Assembly: GCF_046244365.1 (NCBI RefSeq)
Contig: NZ_CP176395.1
Span: 1,860,001-1,924,000 of the forward strand
DNA length: 64,000 bases
Source: Paenibacillus_V sp046244365
GTDB taxonomy: Bacteria; Bacillota; Bacilli; Paenibacillales; NBRC-103111
Direction of reading: 5' to 3'
Shown here: piece after piece, positions 25,101 to 32,961 of the stretch
Layout of the letters: the number at the start of each line of letters is the position of its first letter
Position numbering within the stretch: the first letter of the stretch is position 1
The notes under the pieces: model-generated
Told to the model about the DNA's origin: nothing
The model's database searches: none
What the model saw: the letters and a program-made list of their open reading frames with translations, nothing else
Made by a program: the position numbers and the translations under genes

Positions 25101-28100
25101 CGCTTTTGCCCGAGCGCGCCGCTTCCCCCGATCAAGTGGAGTATTTGCAGGAGCGGCTTATTACGGTATGGGCGAAGCAGGCGGAGCAAGCATTCGTGCC
25201 GGATGCAGTCTCTCATCACAGGCTGATTACGGCCGGAGTCAACGGCATCGTCACGCGTTCCCCGGAAACGCTAGTCGATGCGCTCGCCTTTTACAACCAT
25301 AACACGACGCTCATTCGTAAACCGTGGATCATCGGTCACCGGGGAATTCCCGGGCTGGCTCCGGAGAATACGCTGGAGAGCGCGATTCTGGCCTATGAGA
25401 AGGGCGCGGATATCGTCGAGAACGACGTATATATTACGAAAGACGATAAGGTCGTCATCATTCATGACGATACGCTGGACCGCACGACGACGGGAACCGG
25501 GAAGGTCGAGGATTATACGCTTGCGGAGCTGAAGAAGCTGCTTGCGAACAAGCAGTTCCCGGATCAGTATCCGGCTGCCCGCATTCCTACGCTGGAAGAG
25601 TTTTTTCAAGAGTTCAAAGGAAAAGACTTGCTGCACTTCATCGAGATCAAAACCTACAATCCGAGAGTCATCGATCCGATGCTCGCATTGATCAAGCAGT
25701 ACGATGTGGAAGACCAGGTCGTGATGATCTCGTTTATTCCGGATCAGATCAAGCGCATCAACGACAAGCTGCCGGGCATGTCCAACGGCTTGCTTACCGG
25801 CGGACAAGCCAACGATACGGATATAAGCCGATCTCTTTATCGGGTGTTGGATACCGTTCAGCCGCTTAATACGACGTTCAATACGAGCTATCCCGGCTTC
25901 GGCAAACCGTTCTTGGAAGCCTCCAAGCACCGGGGCATTACGGTATGGCCTTGGACGTACCGGGATATCAACGAATATAAAAAGGCTTTCGCCATGGGCG
26001 TCTACGGTCTGACGAACGATTACAGCCATTGGTCCTCCGACTGGGCCGACCGGATTCGTCCTGCCCAAGACAAGGTGGAACTGAAGATTGGCGGTCAAGC
26101 GGATTTGAAAGCAAGCGTGCGCACGTATAAGGGCGCAACGACCGTTATAACGCCGGAAGTCGCGGTGCTGAGCGGACATGACCTGATCGAAGTAAACGGC
26201 GGCACGGTGAAAGCCAAAAGGGGCGGAACCGCCTATGTGGCTTTGCGCTATACTCAAGCAGCAGCCGATTCTCCTGTTTACGACATGTACACGCAGCCTG
26301 TCGCCATTGAGGTGAAAGATCCCTATGCGCCGCTGCGCGCTCTGATCGAGGAGGCGCAAATTTCACGCGATACGGCAGTCGAAGGCGATGATGCGGGACA
26401 ATATCCTGCCGGTGCGAAGGCGAGCCTGCAAGCGGCGATCAACAAAGCGAAAAACACGGCAGACCGGGAGAACGCAACGAGCGAAGAGCTTGCTGCCGCG
26501 GAATCGGAGCTGCTTGCAGCCCTGAAGCTCTTCAAGTCGCAAGCGCATGATTCATCGCCGAAATCGATTGCGATCGATCAGCCGACGGTAAATCTTCCGC
26601 TGGGTAAATCCGTCAAATTGCATGCGACGGTACAACCAAGTTATGCGTACGATAAAACCGTAACTTGGTCGGTATACAGCGCGACCGGCGATGAGGTGGT
26701 TAAGGTAACGCCGGAGGGCGAAGTGTCGGCTCATGGCTTCGGGACGGCCGTCGTCCGGGCGAAAAGCGTCGTAGAGAGCGTCTACGCGGACAGCACCATT
26801 ACGGTAGATCATGCCAGCGAAGTGCAAGTCGAGGAAGTGAAGTTGGATCGGACGGCGGCGACGCTGACCGTTGGGGAGAAGCTGCAGCTGAAGGCAGAGG
26901 TTGTGCCGGGTGATGCCTTGAACCGGACGGTAGTCTGGTCCGTATACGGCTCTACGCCGGCAAATGCGGCCGCAGTGACGAACGGCGGCTTGGTAACGGC
27001 GCTGTCGCCGGGTACTGCCGTCATTCGCGCTGCAAGCGGCGGAAATGCGTCCAAATATGCGGAGATGACGCTTCAAGTGAAAGCGGCGGCTACCCCGGGG
27101 CCGGAACAGCCCGGCACAACGGATCCGGTACCTCTACCGGCGCCGACGACCAAACCCGCTGACAAAGCTCCCGAAATTTCAAACGGCCATGTTGTCGTGG
27201 AAGGGAAGCTGGAGCAGGCAAACTCAACCGCCAAAGCGGCAATTAACGCGGAAGAGTTTGCAAAGGCGCTGAAGGGCACCGAAACGGGCGAGGATGGCGT
27301 GAAGAAGATCCGCATTGAAGTCAAGGGCAGCCAAGGAGCGGCGAACGTCGAGCTATCCCTGCCGCCGGAGGCTTTTGCGCAAATGGAGATGAACCTTCGT
27401 ATCGAAATCGTAACGGAGCATGCGGTCGTGACCTTGCCTTCCAATTTCCTGAAGAACGGGCAAGGAAAAGCCGGGGAAGCGGTCAGTCTGGTTGTAAGCA
27501 AGGTCGACCATTCGCAGTTGTCCCCTGCTCAGCAGCAGCAAATAGGGAGTAGCCCCGTCATCAATCTGGACGTGAAGCAGAACGGGCAGGTGCGCGCTTG
27601 GAGCAATCCGGAAGCGCCTGTGCAAGTGTCGATTCCATATACGCCTTCTGCGGCGGAAATGAAAAATCCGAACGGAATCGTCATCTGGTATCTGGGTGCC
27701 GGCGGCAAGGCTGAGGCTGTACCGAGCGGCAAATTCGATCCGGCAGCGAAATCCGTACGCTTTACCGTGAATCATTTTAGCCGGTATGCCGTTGCGTTCG
27801 TCGATAAAACGTTCGCCGATCTTGCCGCTCACGCCTGGGCGAAGGCTTCGATTGATGCGCTTGCCGCCAGGGACGTGATTCAAGGAATGGAGGCCGATGC
27901 CTATGGGCCGGCGCTGGACATGACAAGGGCGGATTTCGTGACGATCCTGGTCCGTGCGCTCGGCTTGCAGGCAGCTATCGGCGATAACTTTAAGGACGTA
28001 ACTAGCAGCGATTATTATTATGAAACGGTCGGCATCGCTAAGAAATTAGGCCTTATTGAAGGGCAAGACGGCAATAGCTTCAATCCGAAGGGGAAAATCT

Positions 28101-28357
28101 CCCGGCAGGATCTGTTCACGATCGTGAGCAGAGCACTCTCGAAGACGAGCAAGCTTTCCTTGAGCGGAAGCGCAAGCGTGCTGGCGGGCTATTCGGACGG
28201 TTCGAAAGTGGCCGCATACGCGATTGACAGCGTGTCCGGGCTGATTGCCGCCGGACTGGTCGAAGGCTCAGGAAACGCGCTAAATCCGGAGGGCTTCGCC
28301 ACAAGGGCGGAAACGGCCGTTATGATGAACCGCATCCTGAACAAGATTTACGAGTAA
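22124..28357 (+). CDS. Giant SLH-anchored glycerophosphodiester phosphodiesterase with CBM9-like and Big2 domains
   Basis: A 2077-residue secreted surface enzyme. Order: signal peptide (1-31, ending AEAAEA); CBM9-like domain (about 40-245); two lectin-like beta-sandwich domains (about 250-450 and 640-840) separated by a Big2-like stretch; a GDPD barrel (about 1065-1320) with HRG (His ~1072), PENT, ENDVYITKDD and HDDTLDRTT; FIVAR (about 1402-1470); two Big2 repeats (about 1478-1655); a Pro-rich linker; and three C-terminal SLH repeats (about 1896-2077). The GDPD domain hydrolyses glycerophosphodiesters, plausibly teichoic-acid-type polymers. SLH anchors it to pyruvylated wall polysaccharide. 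ATG 22124 is chosen because AGAGGA lies nine bases before it. Confidence 0.88.
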   Translation: MKRGKKMVSSLLASALIIGLLPVHAQKAEAAEARKSLPIQKTLTEPIIDGSLDESVWSVNQDVQKVLNGEGADALRSKFGMTWDSKYLYIGVATEDSNLANSPNVDKDPANVAGDYYWDHPNVTIFLDPTLHQSEPYQGKDVQLGFVYKPNTTTPYFSFGAADTNKNRDEKQILRAIKKTDKGWNLEAAIPWKFLDFDPQLMKQLGMEMTVGTSFIKEGGKTVKPSLAWSAFESQSFWNDTRGYGTVKLEESSPVSGQVNDILLNENFDGYANGQIPFGWISNVSGSSKPFGVINDVYGDGRLVFDDNASGKQARIFAPVQWDNYVVEADLQFQGVIDSGRWASLMFRAPSAGVHPYNQMAVRQSGAFEIALRNASNGWDVPVKGNWGKALDLNKDYSFKVRVFDNNVKEYLKAADSATYDLLTDKWMNSFLLERGKVGFQADQSKVSVKSLKVTRIRVENLDIALPAQAEALTGPIGVQNEVTFSDGIKEAVPADRIKWSTSNANVVRVVDNQLVPLQAGTATLTAVYDNAVVTRQIQVTPSLQGKQVASLRHHAGYLLANVDEAMDLNGVEFQAEYNDFSTGTVKGGELTWNADSGIAVISGGKLTPKQKGMHKVRVSSGSGAIDMIVVAKPAAESEYVLYEQDFTNLADGALPDGWKIVEQPAGTTAGVKNGAFEINATAAGSAVRVLLPAELKLFGNYKIEADATHVKANDAARWHSIMYRVQNDNYPYYQMAVRQNATASNGVEFAERTPANGWNVMEAKSYKEAIQPDKLYHYTVKAYGDRVQQFVNDELVVNTGAAQSYLKGGIGLQANGSLMKVARVKVTLQQEALPKLPDSSFVNVMEPATKIALAPTVVGAIESADQALVLNPAKLPATVMLHVNEALQVTAMNKEQILTPLKDALSLLGGKAIPAFYVHDQQTVVKLVDYLRTEGIADAFVVSDRPELVKQARVAYPIVRGIVDFPQAAAELTHEQLMDIRRTTNASLAKIALLPERAASPDQVEYLQERLITVWAKQAEQAFVPDAVSHHRLITAGVNGIVTRSPETLVDALAFYNHNTTLIRKPWIIGHRGIPGLAPENTLESAILAYEKGADIVENDVYITKDDKVVIIHDDTLDRTTTGTGKVEDYTLAELKKLLANKQFPDQYPAARIPTLEEFFQEFKGKDLLHFIEIKTYNPRVIDPMLALIKQYDVEDQVVMISFIPDQIKRINDKLPGMSNGLLTGGQANDTDISRSLYRVLDTVQPLNTTFNTSYPGFGKPFLEASKHRGITVWPWTYRDINEYKKAFAMGVYGLTNDYSHWSSDWADRIRPAQDKVELKIGGQADLKASVRTYKGATTVITPEVAVLSGHDLIEVNGGTVKAKRGGTAYVALRYTQAAADSPVYDMYTQPVAIEVKDPYAPLRALIEEAQISRDTAVEGDDAGQYPAGAKASLQAAINKAKNTADRENATSEELAAAESELLAALKLFKSQAHDSSPKSIAIDQPTVNLPLGKSVKLHATVQPSYAYDKTVTWSVYSATGDEVVKVTPEGEVSAHGFGTAVVRAKSVVESVYADSTITVDHASEVQVEEVKLDRTAATLTVGEKLQLKAEVVPGDALNRTVVWSVYGSTPANAAAVTNGGLVTALSPGTAVIRAASGGNASKYAEMTLQVKAAATPGPEQPGTTDPVPLPAPTTKPADKAPEISNGHVVVEGKLEQANSTAKAAINAEEFAKALKGTETGEDGVKKIRIEVKGSQGAANVELSLPPEAFAQMEMNLRIEIVTEHAVVTLPSNFLKNGQGKAGEAVSLVVSKVDHSQLSPAQQQQIGSSPVINLDVKQNGQVRAWSNPEAPVQVSIPYTPSAAEMKNPNGIVIWYLGAGGKAEAVPSGKFDPAAKSVRFTVNHFSRYAVAFVDKTFADLAAHAWAKASIDALAARDVIQGMEADAYGPALDMTRADFVTILVRALGLQAAIGDNFKDVTSSDYYYETVGIAKKLGLIEGQDGNSFNPKGKISRQDLFTIVSRALSKTSKLSLSGSASVLAGYSDGSKVAAYAIDSVSGLIAAGLVEGSGNALNPEGFATRAETAVMMNRILNKIYE

Positions 28358-28479
28358 TCTTCACCGGTAACGGCTGCTTGCCGGTCAGGCTGCAGCCTGC
28401 AACCTGTGGGCTGCGGGGTTAGTCCTAGAAGGGGCTTTCCTGAAAAGGAAAACTGCTTGGAAGTATGGTTTTTATCGCA

Positions 28480-28523
28480 AAAAGGGTTGAGCGGCATAGG
28501 ATGCCTGCCCAGCCCTTTTTTTT
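28480..28523 (+). terminator. Terminator of the giant surface gene
   Basis: A long stem (AAAGGGTTGAGCGGCAT against ATGCCTGCCCAGCCCTTT) with a three-base loop and a long T-run. Confidence 0.85.
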
Positions 28524-28630
28524 AGCACGGCGCGCAGCTCCTTGTGTGCTGTGCGGCTTAGCATGGCGGCGGTTTGCCCGCTATTTTGTGGAGAGGTACC
28601 TTTTTTGTAAGAGGGGGACGAGAATCTGTT

Positions 28631-28842
28631 CATAGTGAACTAAAGTTCACTATGTATGAATCAATGTTCACTATTTTTACTCCATTTGCCCTTTTTCCGG
28701 CGGATAGTGAAGCAAACGGGACTATTTGGCCGGGAGGTTCACTATTAGTGAGGTTTTCTTCACTATTTCGCGTGAAGGGGCATTTTTGAGCTCGGATAGT
28801 GAATCTAGGTTCAGTAATAGTGAATCCAGATTCACTATCCTG
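28631..28842. repeat. Dispersed TTCACTATT palindromic repeats, block 3
   Basis: Contains near-perfect palindromes such as CATAGTGAACT with its complement (28631-28641/28644-28654) and ATAGTGAAT-CCAG-ATTCACTAT near the right end, with several more arms between. Same family as 7490-7552 and 7735-7915, 21 kb away. Confidence 0.75.
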
Positions 28843-28874
28843 CCGGTCTTCTGTTAGACCTGCTCGTTTTGTTG

Positions 28875-29312
28875 AGGCCAGTAAGAGGAAGCTAGTTTGG
28901 GGCTCAGTTGGAGGAGGCTAGCAAGAGGTAGTTAGTTTGGGGCTCAGTTGGAGGAGGCTAGCAAGAGGTAGTTAGTTTGGGGCTCAGTTGGAGGAGGCTA
29001 GAAGAGGAGGTTAGTTTGGGGCTCAGTTGGAGGAGGCCAGTAAGAGGAAGCTAGTTGGGGGCACAGTTGGAGGAGGCTAGCAAGAGGAAGTTAATCGGGG
29101 GCTCAATTGAAGGAGGCCAGTAAGAGGAAGTTAGTCGGGGGCTCAATTGAAGGAGGCCAGTAAGAGGAAGTTAGTCGGGGGCACAGTTGGAGGAGGCTAG
29201 TAAGAGGAAGCTAGTTGGGGGCACAGTTGGAGGAGGCTAGTAAGAGGAAGTTAGTCGGGGGCTCAATTGAAGGAGGCTAGTAAGAGGAAGCTAGTTGGGG
29301 CATAGTTGGAGG
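28875..29312 (+). repeat. Minisatellite: about 11 tandem copies of a 40-bp unit
   Basis: The unit reads approximately AGGCTAGTAAGAGGAAGTTA then GTTTGGGGCTCAGTTGGAGG, with point variants and one or two 1-2-base length changes. Unit length is not a multiple of three, so it is non-coding. The strand is strongly G-rich. The remaining 190 bp to the sulfatase gene show nothing else. Confidence 0.9.
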
Positions 29313-29499
29313 ACTCTGCAAACGAATTATAGTTTAATGGAGGGATAAATCTCGCATATTCGAGCAAAAGTGGCTTATTTACGTGAGGGAATAGGTTCAG
29401 TATGCTTAGCAGGATAGTAAGGGGTTTCAAAAGACGGTGAAGAAGTCAGCCTCAACTCGATTCTTTCTCATAAATACTCAGCTGAAAGGAATAGACATC

Positions 29500-30891
29500 A
29501 TGACAAAACGTAAGCCTAATGTGTTGTTCGTGTTTCCCGATCAATGGCGCAAGCAAGCGATCGGATTTCTTGGCGAGGATCCGGTGATGACGCCGAACGT
29601 CGATCGGTTTGCCCGGGAAAGCATGTTTCTGGACAACGCGATCAGTTGCTTTCCCTTATGCTCGCCGAACCGTTCCTCGATGCTGACCGGCCGCTATCCG
29701 TTATCGACCGGCGTGACGACGAACTGCAAGCTCGGCCTGAATGTCGCCATGAAGGCGAACGAAAAGACGATCGGAAATATGCTGAAGGATGCCGGGTACG
29801 CCACAGGATATATCGGCAAATGGCATCTCGATGAGCCGGAGCAAAATCGCGAGCAAAAGCCCTTATCGGGCGCCGCGCACTGGGACGCTTATATTCCCCC
29901 GGGAGACAGACGGTTCGGCTTCGATTTTTGGTATGCCTACAATGCGTATGACCGGCATCTCTCTCCCCACTATTGGAAGGACAGCCCGGAGATGATCGAG
30001 GTCGACGAATGGTCGCTGCAGCACGAAACGGATGTAGCCGCCGATTTCATCCGGGGCCGCGACAAGGAAAAGCCGTTCGCGTTGTTCCTTTCTTGGAACC
30101 CGCCTCATCAACCGTTCGATGAAGTTCCGGACAAGTATAAAGCGATGTATGCGGACATGGAAATTGACTTCCGTCCGAACATGCTCGAGGGGGAGGCCAA
30201 GCAGCAAGCGGTCGATCATTTGCGCGATTATTACGCTGCGGTAACGGGTATGGACGAACAGTTCGGCCGGCTGCTCGAATTGCTGCGGGAGGAAGGCATA
30301 GAAGACGAGACGATCGTCGTGCTGACGTCAGATCATGGAGAGCTGATGGGCGCTCACAACTGGGCGGAGCACAAAAACATTTGGTACGAGGAAGCCATCG
30401 TCGTACCGTGCATGTTCCGCTGGCCCGGGGCGATCAAGAACGGCGGAAGCGACGTGCTGTTCAACAGCGTCGACTTGGTCCCTACGCTGCTTGGCTTGAT
30501 CGGTTTGGAGGTACCTTCCCGCGTGCAGGGGACCGATCTTTCTACGGTTATGCTGGAGGGAGAGGCGCCATCCGCCCGGCCGAAGTCCGCTTTTATTTGC
30601 CATTACCCGGGAGCGCTCCCGGAGCATGCGGAAGCGGCAAGGACCGGGCAGGACATAAATGCATATGGCTGGCGGGGGGTCAGGACCGCAAGCCATACGT
30701 ACGTGGCCCAGAAAGCCTTCGGCTCGAATGTGCCCGAAAGGCTGCTGTTCGACAACATCACGGATCCTTTCCAGTTGTCGCCGAAACGGATCGCGGATCC
30801 GAAAGAAGATGAAATGGCTGAGGAGCTCGAAAAGGAGCTTCAGCAGTGGCTGGAACGAATCGGCGATCCGTTTTCGCTTAACGGCGCGTAA
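29500..30891 (+). CDS. Type I sulfatase
   Basis: A 463-residue alkaline-phosphatase-superfamily sulfatase that hydrolyses sulfate esters, here probably of a glycan. The Cys to be converted to formylglycine lies in CSPNRSSMLTGRYP (about residue 58). N-terminal VLFVFPDQWR gives the first metal site, and VLTSDHGELMGAH gives the later metal Asp/His pair. No signal peptide is seen, so it acts in the cytoplasm on imported material. ATG 29500 follows AAAGGA at nine bases. It is monocistronic. A maturation enzyme (anaerobic anSME for Cys-type, or FGE) is not in the window. Confidence 0.9.
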   Translation: MTKRKPNVLFVFPDQWRKQAIGFLGEDPVMTPNVDRFARESMFLDNAISCFPLCSPNRSSMLTGRYPLSTGVTTNCKLGLNVAMKANEKTIGNMLKDAGYATGYIGKWHLDEPEQNREQKPLSGAAHWDAYIPPGDRRFGFDFWYAYNAYDRHLSPHYWKDSPEMIEVDEWSLQHETDVAADFIRGRDKEKPFALFLSWNPPHQPFDEVPDKYKAMYADMEIDFRPNMLEGEAKQQAVDHLRDYYAAVTGMDEQFGRLLELLREEGIEDETIVVLTSDHGELMGAHNWAEHKNIWYEEAIVVPCMFRWPGAIKNGGSDVLFNSVDLVPTLLGLIGLEVPSRVQGTDLSTVMLEGEAPSARPKSAFICHYPGALPEHAEAARTGQDINAYGWRGVRTASHTYVAQKAFGSNVPERLLFDNITDPFQLSPKRIADPKEDEMAEELEKELQQWLERIGDPFSLNGA

Positions 30892-31086
30892 TCCTAACGA
30901 CTCGATAATAATAATGGCTCGGCGGAAAGCTTCCCGGATAACGGCCAGCACTTGGCTCCCTTGTTTCTTAATCCTTAATATCTATCCGTTCCATGATTTT
31001 CTTGGATATTCGTAATGGCATCGTACATAGTGCTAACCTTTGCGTAATATTGAGCGATTATCAAATCGATCACAGAAGATCACCTC

Positions 31087-31290
31087 TTAGGAGTATTGGA
31101 CTTTTAAGGGATTCTCGAATGCATGCCGAACAGCTTTCTTTACATAATTTAGGACCTGCTCCGGATTGCCATACGCAATGCCACCGTCACTGTAACGGAT
31201 CGGCCAATCGCAGAAGTACCCATCAGAGACGCACATATGATCACGATCACAATTGAATTCCTCCTGAGGAAGTATTATTTTGACAGACAA
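31087..31290 (-). pseudogene. Unidentified coding remnant
   Basis: A 67-codon minus-strand frame whose second half (CDWPIRYSDGGIAYGNPEQV followed by LNYVKKAVRHAFENP) has the look of real protein sequence, possibly the C-terminal end of a larger decayed gene. No family is recognised and no ribosome site is seen. It lies in the AT-rich block beside other gene fragments. Confidence 0.25.
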
Positions 31291-31433
31291 AAGGAACCGA
31301 CAAAACGGTCCCCCTTCATCGGAAATACGCAGCGGAAACCGCTGTTTACCGATTCCTACATTGGTAAATGGCTATTCATCTGGATTATGAATAAAGGAAA
31401 GATCTTGGGAATCGACAAATATGCTTTCTCTTA

Positions 31434-31693
31434 CTGATCTTTGAGCACTTCGTCAAAAGCCGCTTGCGTATCAACAAAAATTGCCCCGTTTTCTTCCGCT
31501 ATTTTCACAATCGCTCCGTATTGATCCATTTTTTGACGCATTTTATCATTGCGATTTTCTTCGATATAGTAAGAAGAAGTATGCCGCAACTCTGGCCTGG
31601 GATCGTATGCATCCTTCCTATGCCGGACATATGGTATTGGCGCGCGCATTTTTGAATAAGATCGGATTTGATTGGTTAAGAAAAAACAGCTGA
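31434..31693. pseudogene. SGNH/GDSL acetylesterase fragment with internal inversion
   Basis: The plus strand 31575-31693 encodes the last residues of a rhamnogalacturonan-acetylesterase-like GDSL hydrolase (ATLAWDRMHPSYAGHMVLAR, containing the catalytic DxxH, then FLNKIGFDWLRKN and stop). The minus strand 31575-31434 encodes the part that should come just before it (YYIEENRNDKMRQKMDQYGA, then IVKIAEENGAIFVDTQAAFD). Re-inverting about 31434-31572 would join the two in order. The N-terminal half with the catalytic Ser is absent. This is a dead fragment, probably of a pectin-degradation gene. Confidence 0.7.
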
Positions 31694-31716
31694 TTCTTGG
31701 TTGCGTAATGTACAAG

Positions 31717-31765
31717 AGACCGTTACAAAAAGTCAGTTTTCACTAGCTTTTTGTAACGGTCTTTC
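31717..31765. terminator. Bidirectional terminator hairpin
   Basis: A perfect 16-bp stem, AGACCGTTACAAAAAG and CTTTTTGTAACGGTCT, lies between the GDSL fragment and the convergent AraC gene. Confidence 0.75.
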
Positions 31766-31845
31766 TTACCACATAAGAAGTATAAGTTGTTTACTCGATT
31801 CTTCGGGTGAAAGTGCAGTACGGGCGTTTAATATTTGTTGAAGGA

Positions 31846-32721
31846 TTATAGATCAAATCCCTTACGAAATTGCAATGGTGTGTATCCATTTTTTTGTTTA
31901 AAAACTTTACTGAAATGCCCTACATCGTAAAATCCTATTAAACCGGCAACTTCTGTAATGCTAATATTTGAATCCAATAGCAGTTGTTTGGCACGGTGTA
32001 AGCGAACATCGGTAACCATTTGCATAGGAGTCATCCCGAACAGCTTCTTAAACTCGCGTAAAAAATGAAAGGAACTCATGTTGGACTGACTGCTAATTTC
32101 CTCTAAATTTATTTTATTCGCATACTGTTTTTCTATGTAATCCACTGCTGGCTTCAACTTCGCGTATTGTTCAATATAGCGGATAGGACTTACATCTAAA
32201 CTAATTTCAATAGCGTACATGCGTAAAATGGATACGATAAATGAATAGATCTCCGAAATAATTAACAATTCATAGCCAATAAGATTGGATGTATGTTCTT
32301 CCTGTACCGTTTTGAACCCTTCATTTAATTTAGGCCAAAGCTTATGGGCAGGCGTATAGTGGTTGCGGATTTTGCGATGTCCCAGCAAAGATGAAATCCA
32401 TAGGTCTGTTTCCTGGTTTGCAATGGCGCGGTACAGCAAAACTCGATCGAAGAGCATGCCGTGGATCATCGGATCGACCTCTTCGTCTTTATTCATCACA
32501 GAATGAACTTGGCGGCTGTTAAAAAAGAAAATATCGCCTTCTTCACCGATGTAAGTTAGCTCGTCGACTTTAACTTGAACGGAGCCTGAAACAACTTGAA
32601 TGATTTCCAGTTGTTCGTGCCAGTGCGGCAGGACGAGATAATTGTTATTCATCTGCTTTACTCGCGTTATTTTGAATGGGAATCGTTGGTTATAATCTAT
32701 AGTCTGCCGTTGGGTTTCCAT
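31846..32721 (-). CDS. AraC-family regulator with N-terminal cupin sensor
   Basis: A 291-residue one-component regulator. It has a cupin-like sugar-sensing arm (about residues 15-105, HWHEQLEIIQVVSGSVQVKV) and a C-terminal AraC double HTH (about 190-288, with LEEISSQSNMSSFHFLREFK and VAGLIGFYDVGHFSKVFKQK). It starts at ATG after GGGGAGGGG on the minus strand. It is divergent from the DUF4838/CBM gene (240 bp apart), which it probably controls. Base composition is more AT-rich than the flanking genes, in line with acquisition together with its neighbour. Confidence 0.9.
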   Translation of the reverse strand: METQRQTIDYNQRFPFKITRVKQMNNNYLVLPHWHEQLEIIQVVSGSVQVKVDELTYIGEEGDIFFFNSRQVHSVMNKDEEVDPMIHGMLFDRVLLYRAIANQETDLWISSLLGHRKIRNHYTPAHKLWPKLNEGFKTVQEEHTSNLIGYELLIISEIYSFIVSILRMYAIEISLDVSPIRYIEQYAKLKPAVDYIEKQYANKINLEEISSQSNMSSFHFLREFKKLFGMTPMQMVTDVRLHRAKQLLLDSNISITEVAGLIGFYDVGHFSKVFKQKNGYTPLQFRKGFDL

Positions 32722-32961
32722 TTGATGGCCCCTCCCCCTTGCAAGCGCTTCCTCGGATACTATTCATTATACTCTATTTTTTGTAAAGCCGATGATGAAC
32801 AGCAATAATATACAAAAAGACAGCAAGATGCCTCGTAGATTTCCTTTAACCCTCAATGGTAACTTTATAGGTAAGTTCGAGCAGAGGATTCGCATCAGAC
32901 AAGTGGATGGAGAACTTACTATGTTCGAAGAAATCGATTTCTTTCTACGAGGAGGAGAAAT

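Noticed and set aside
28875..29312. Possible CRISPR array
   Set aside because: Units abut directly without unique spacers and are not palindromic; no cas genes. It is a minisatellite.
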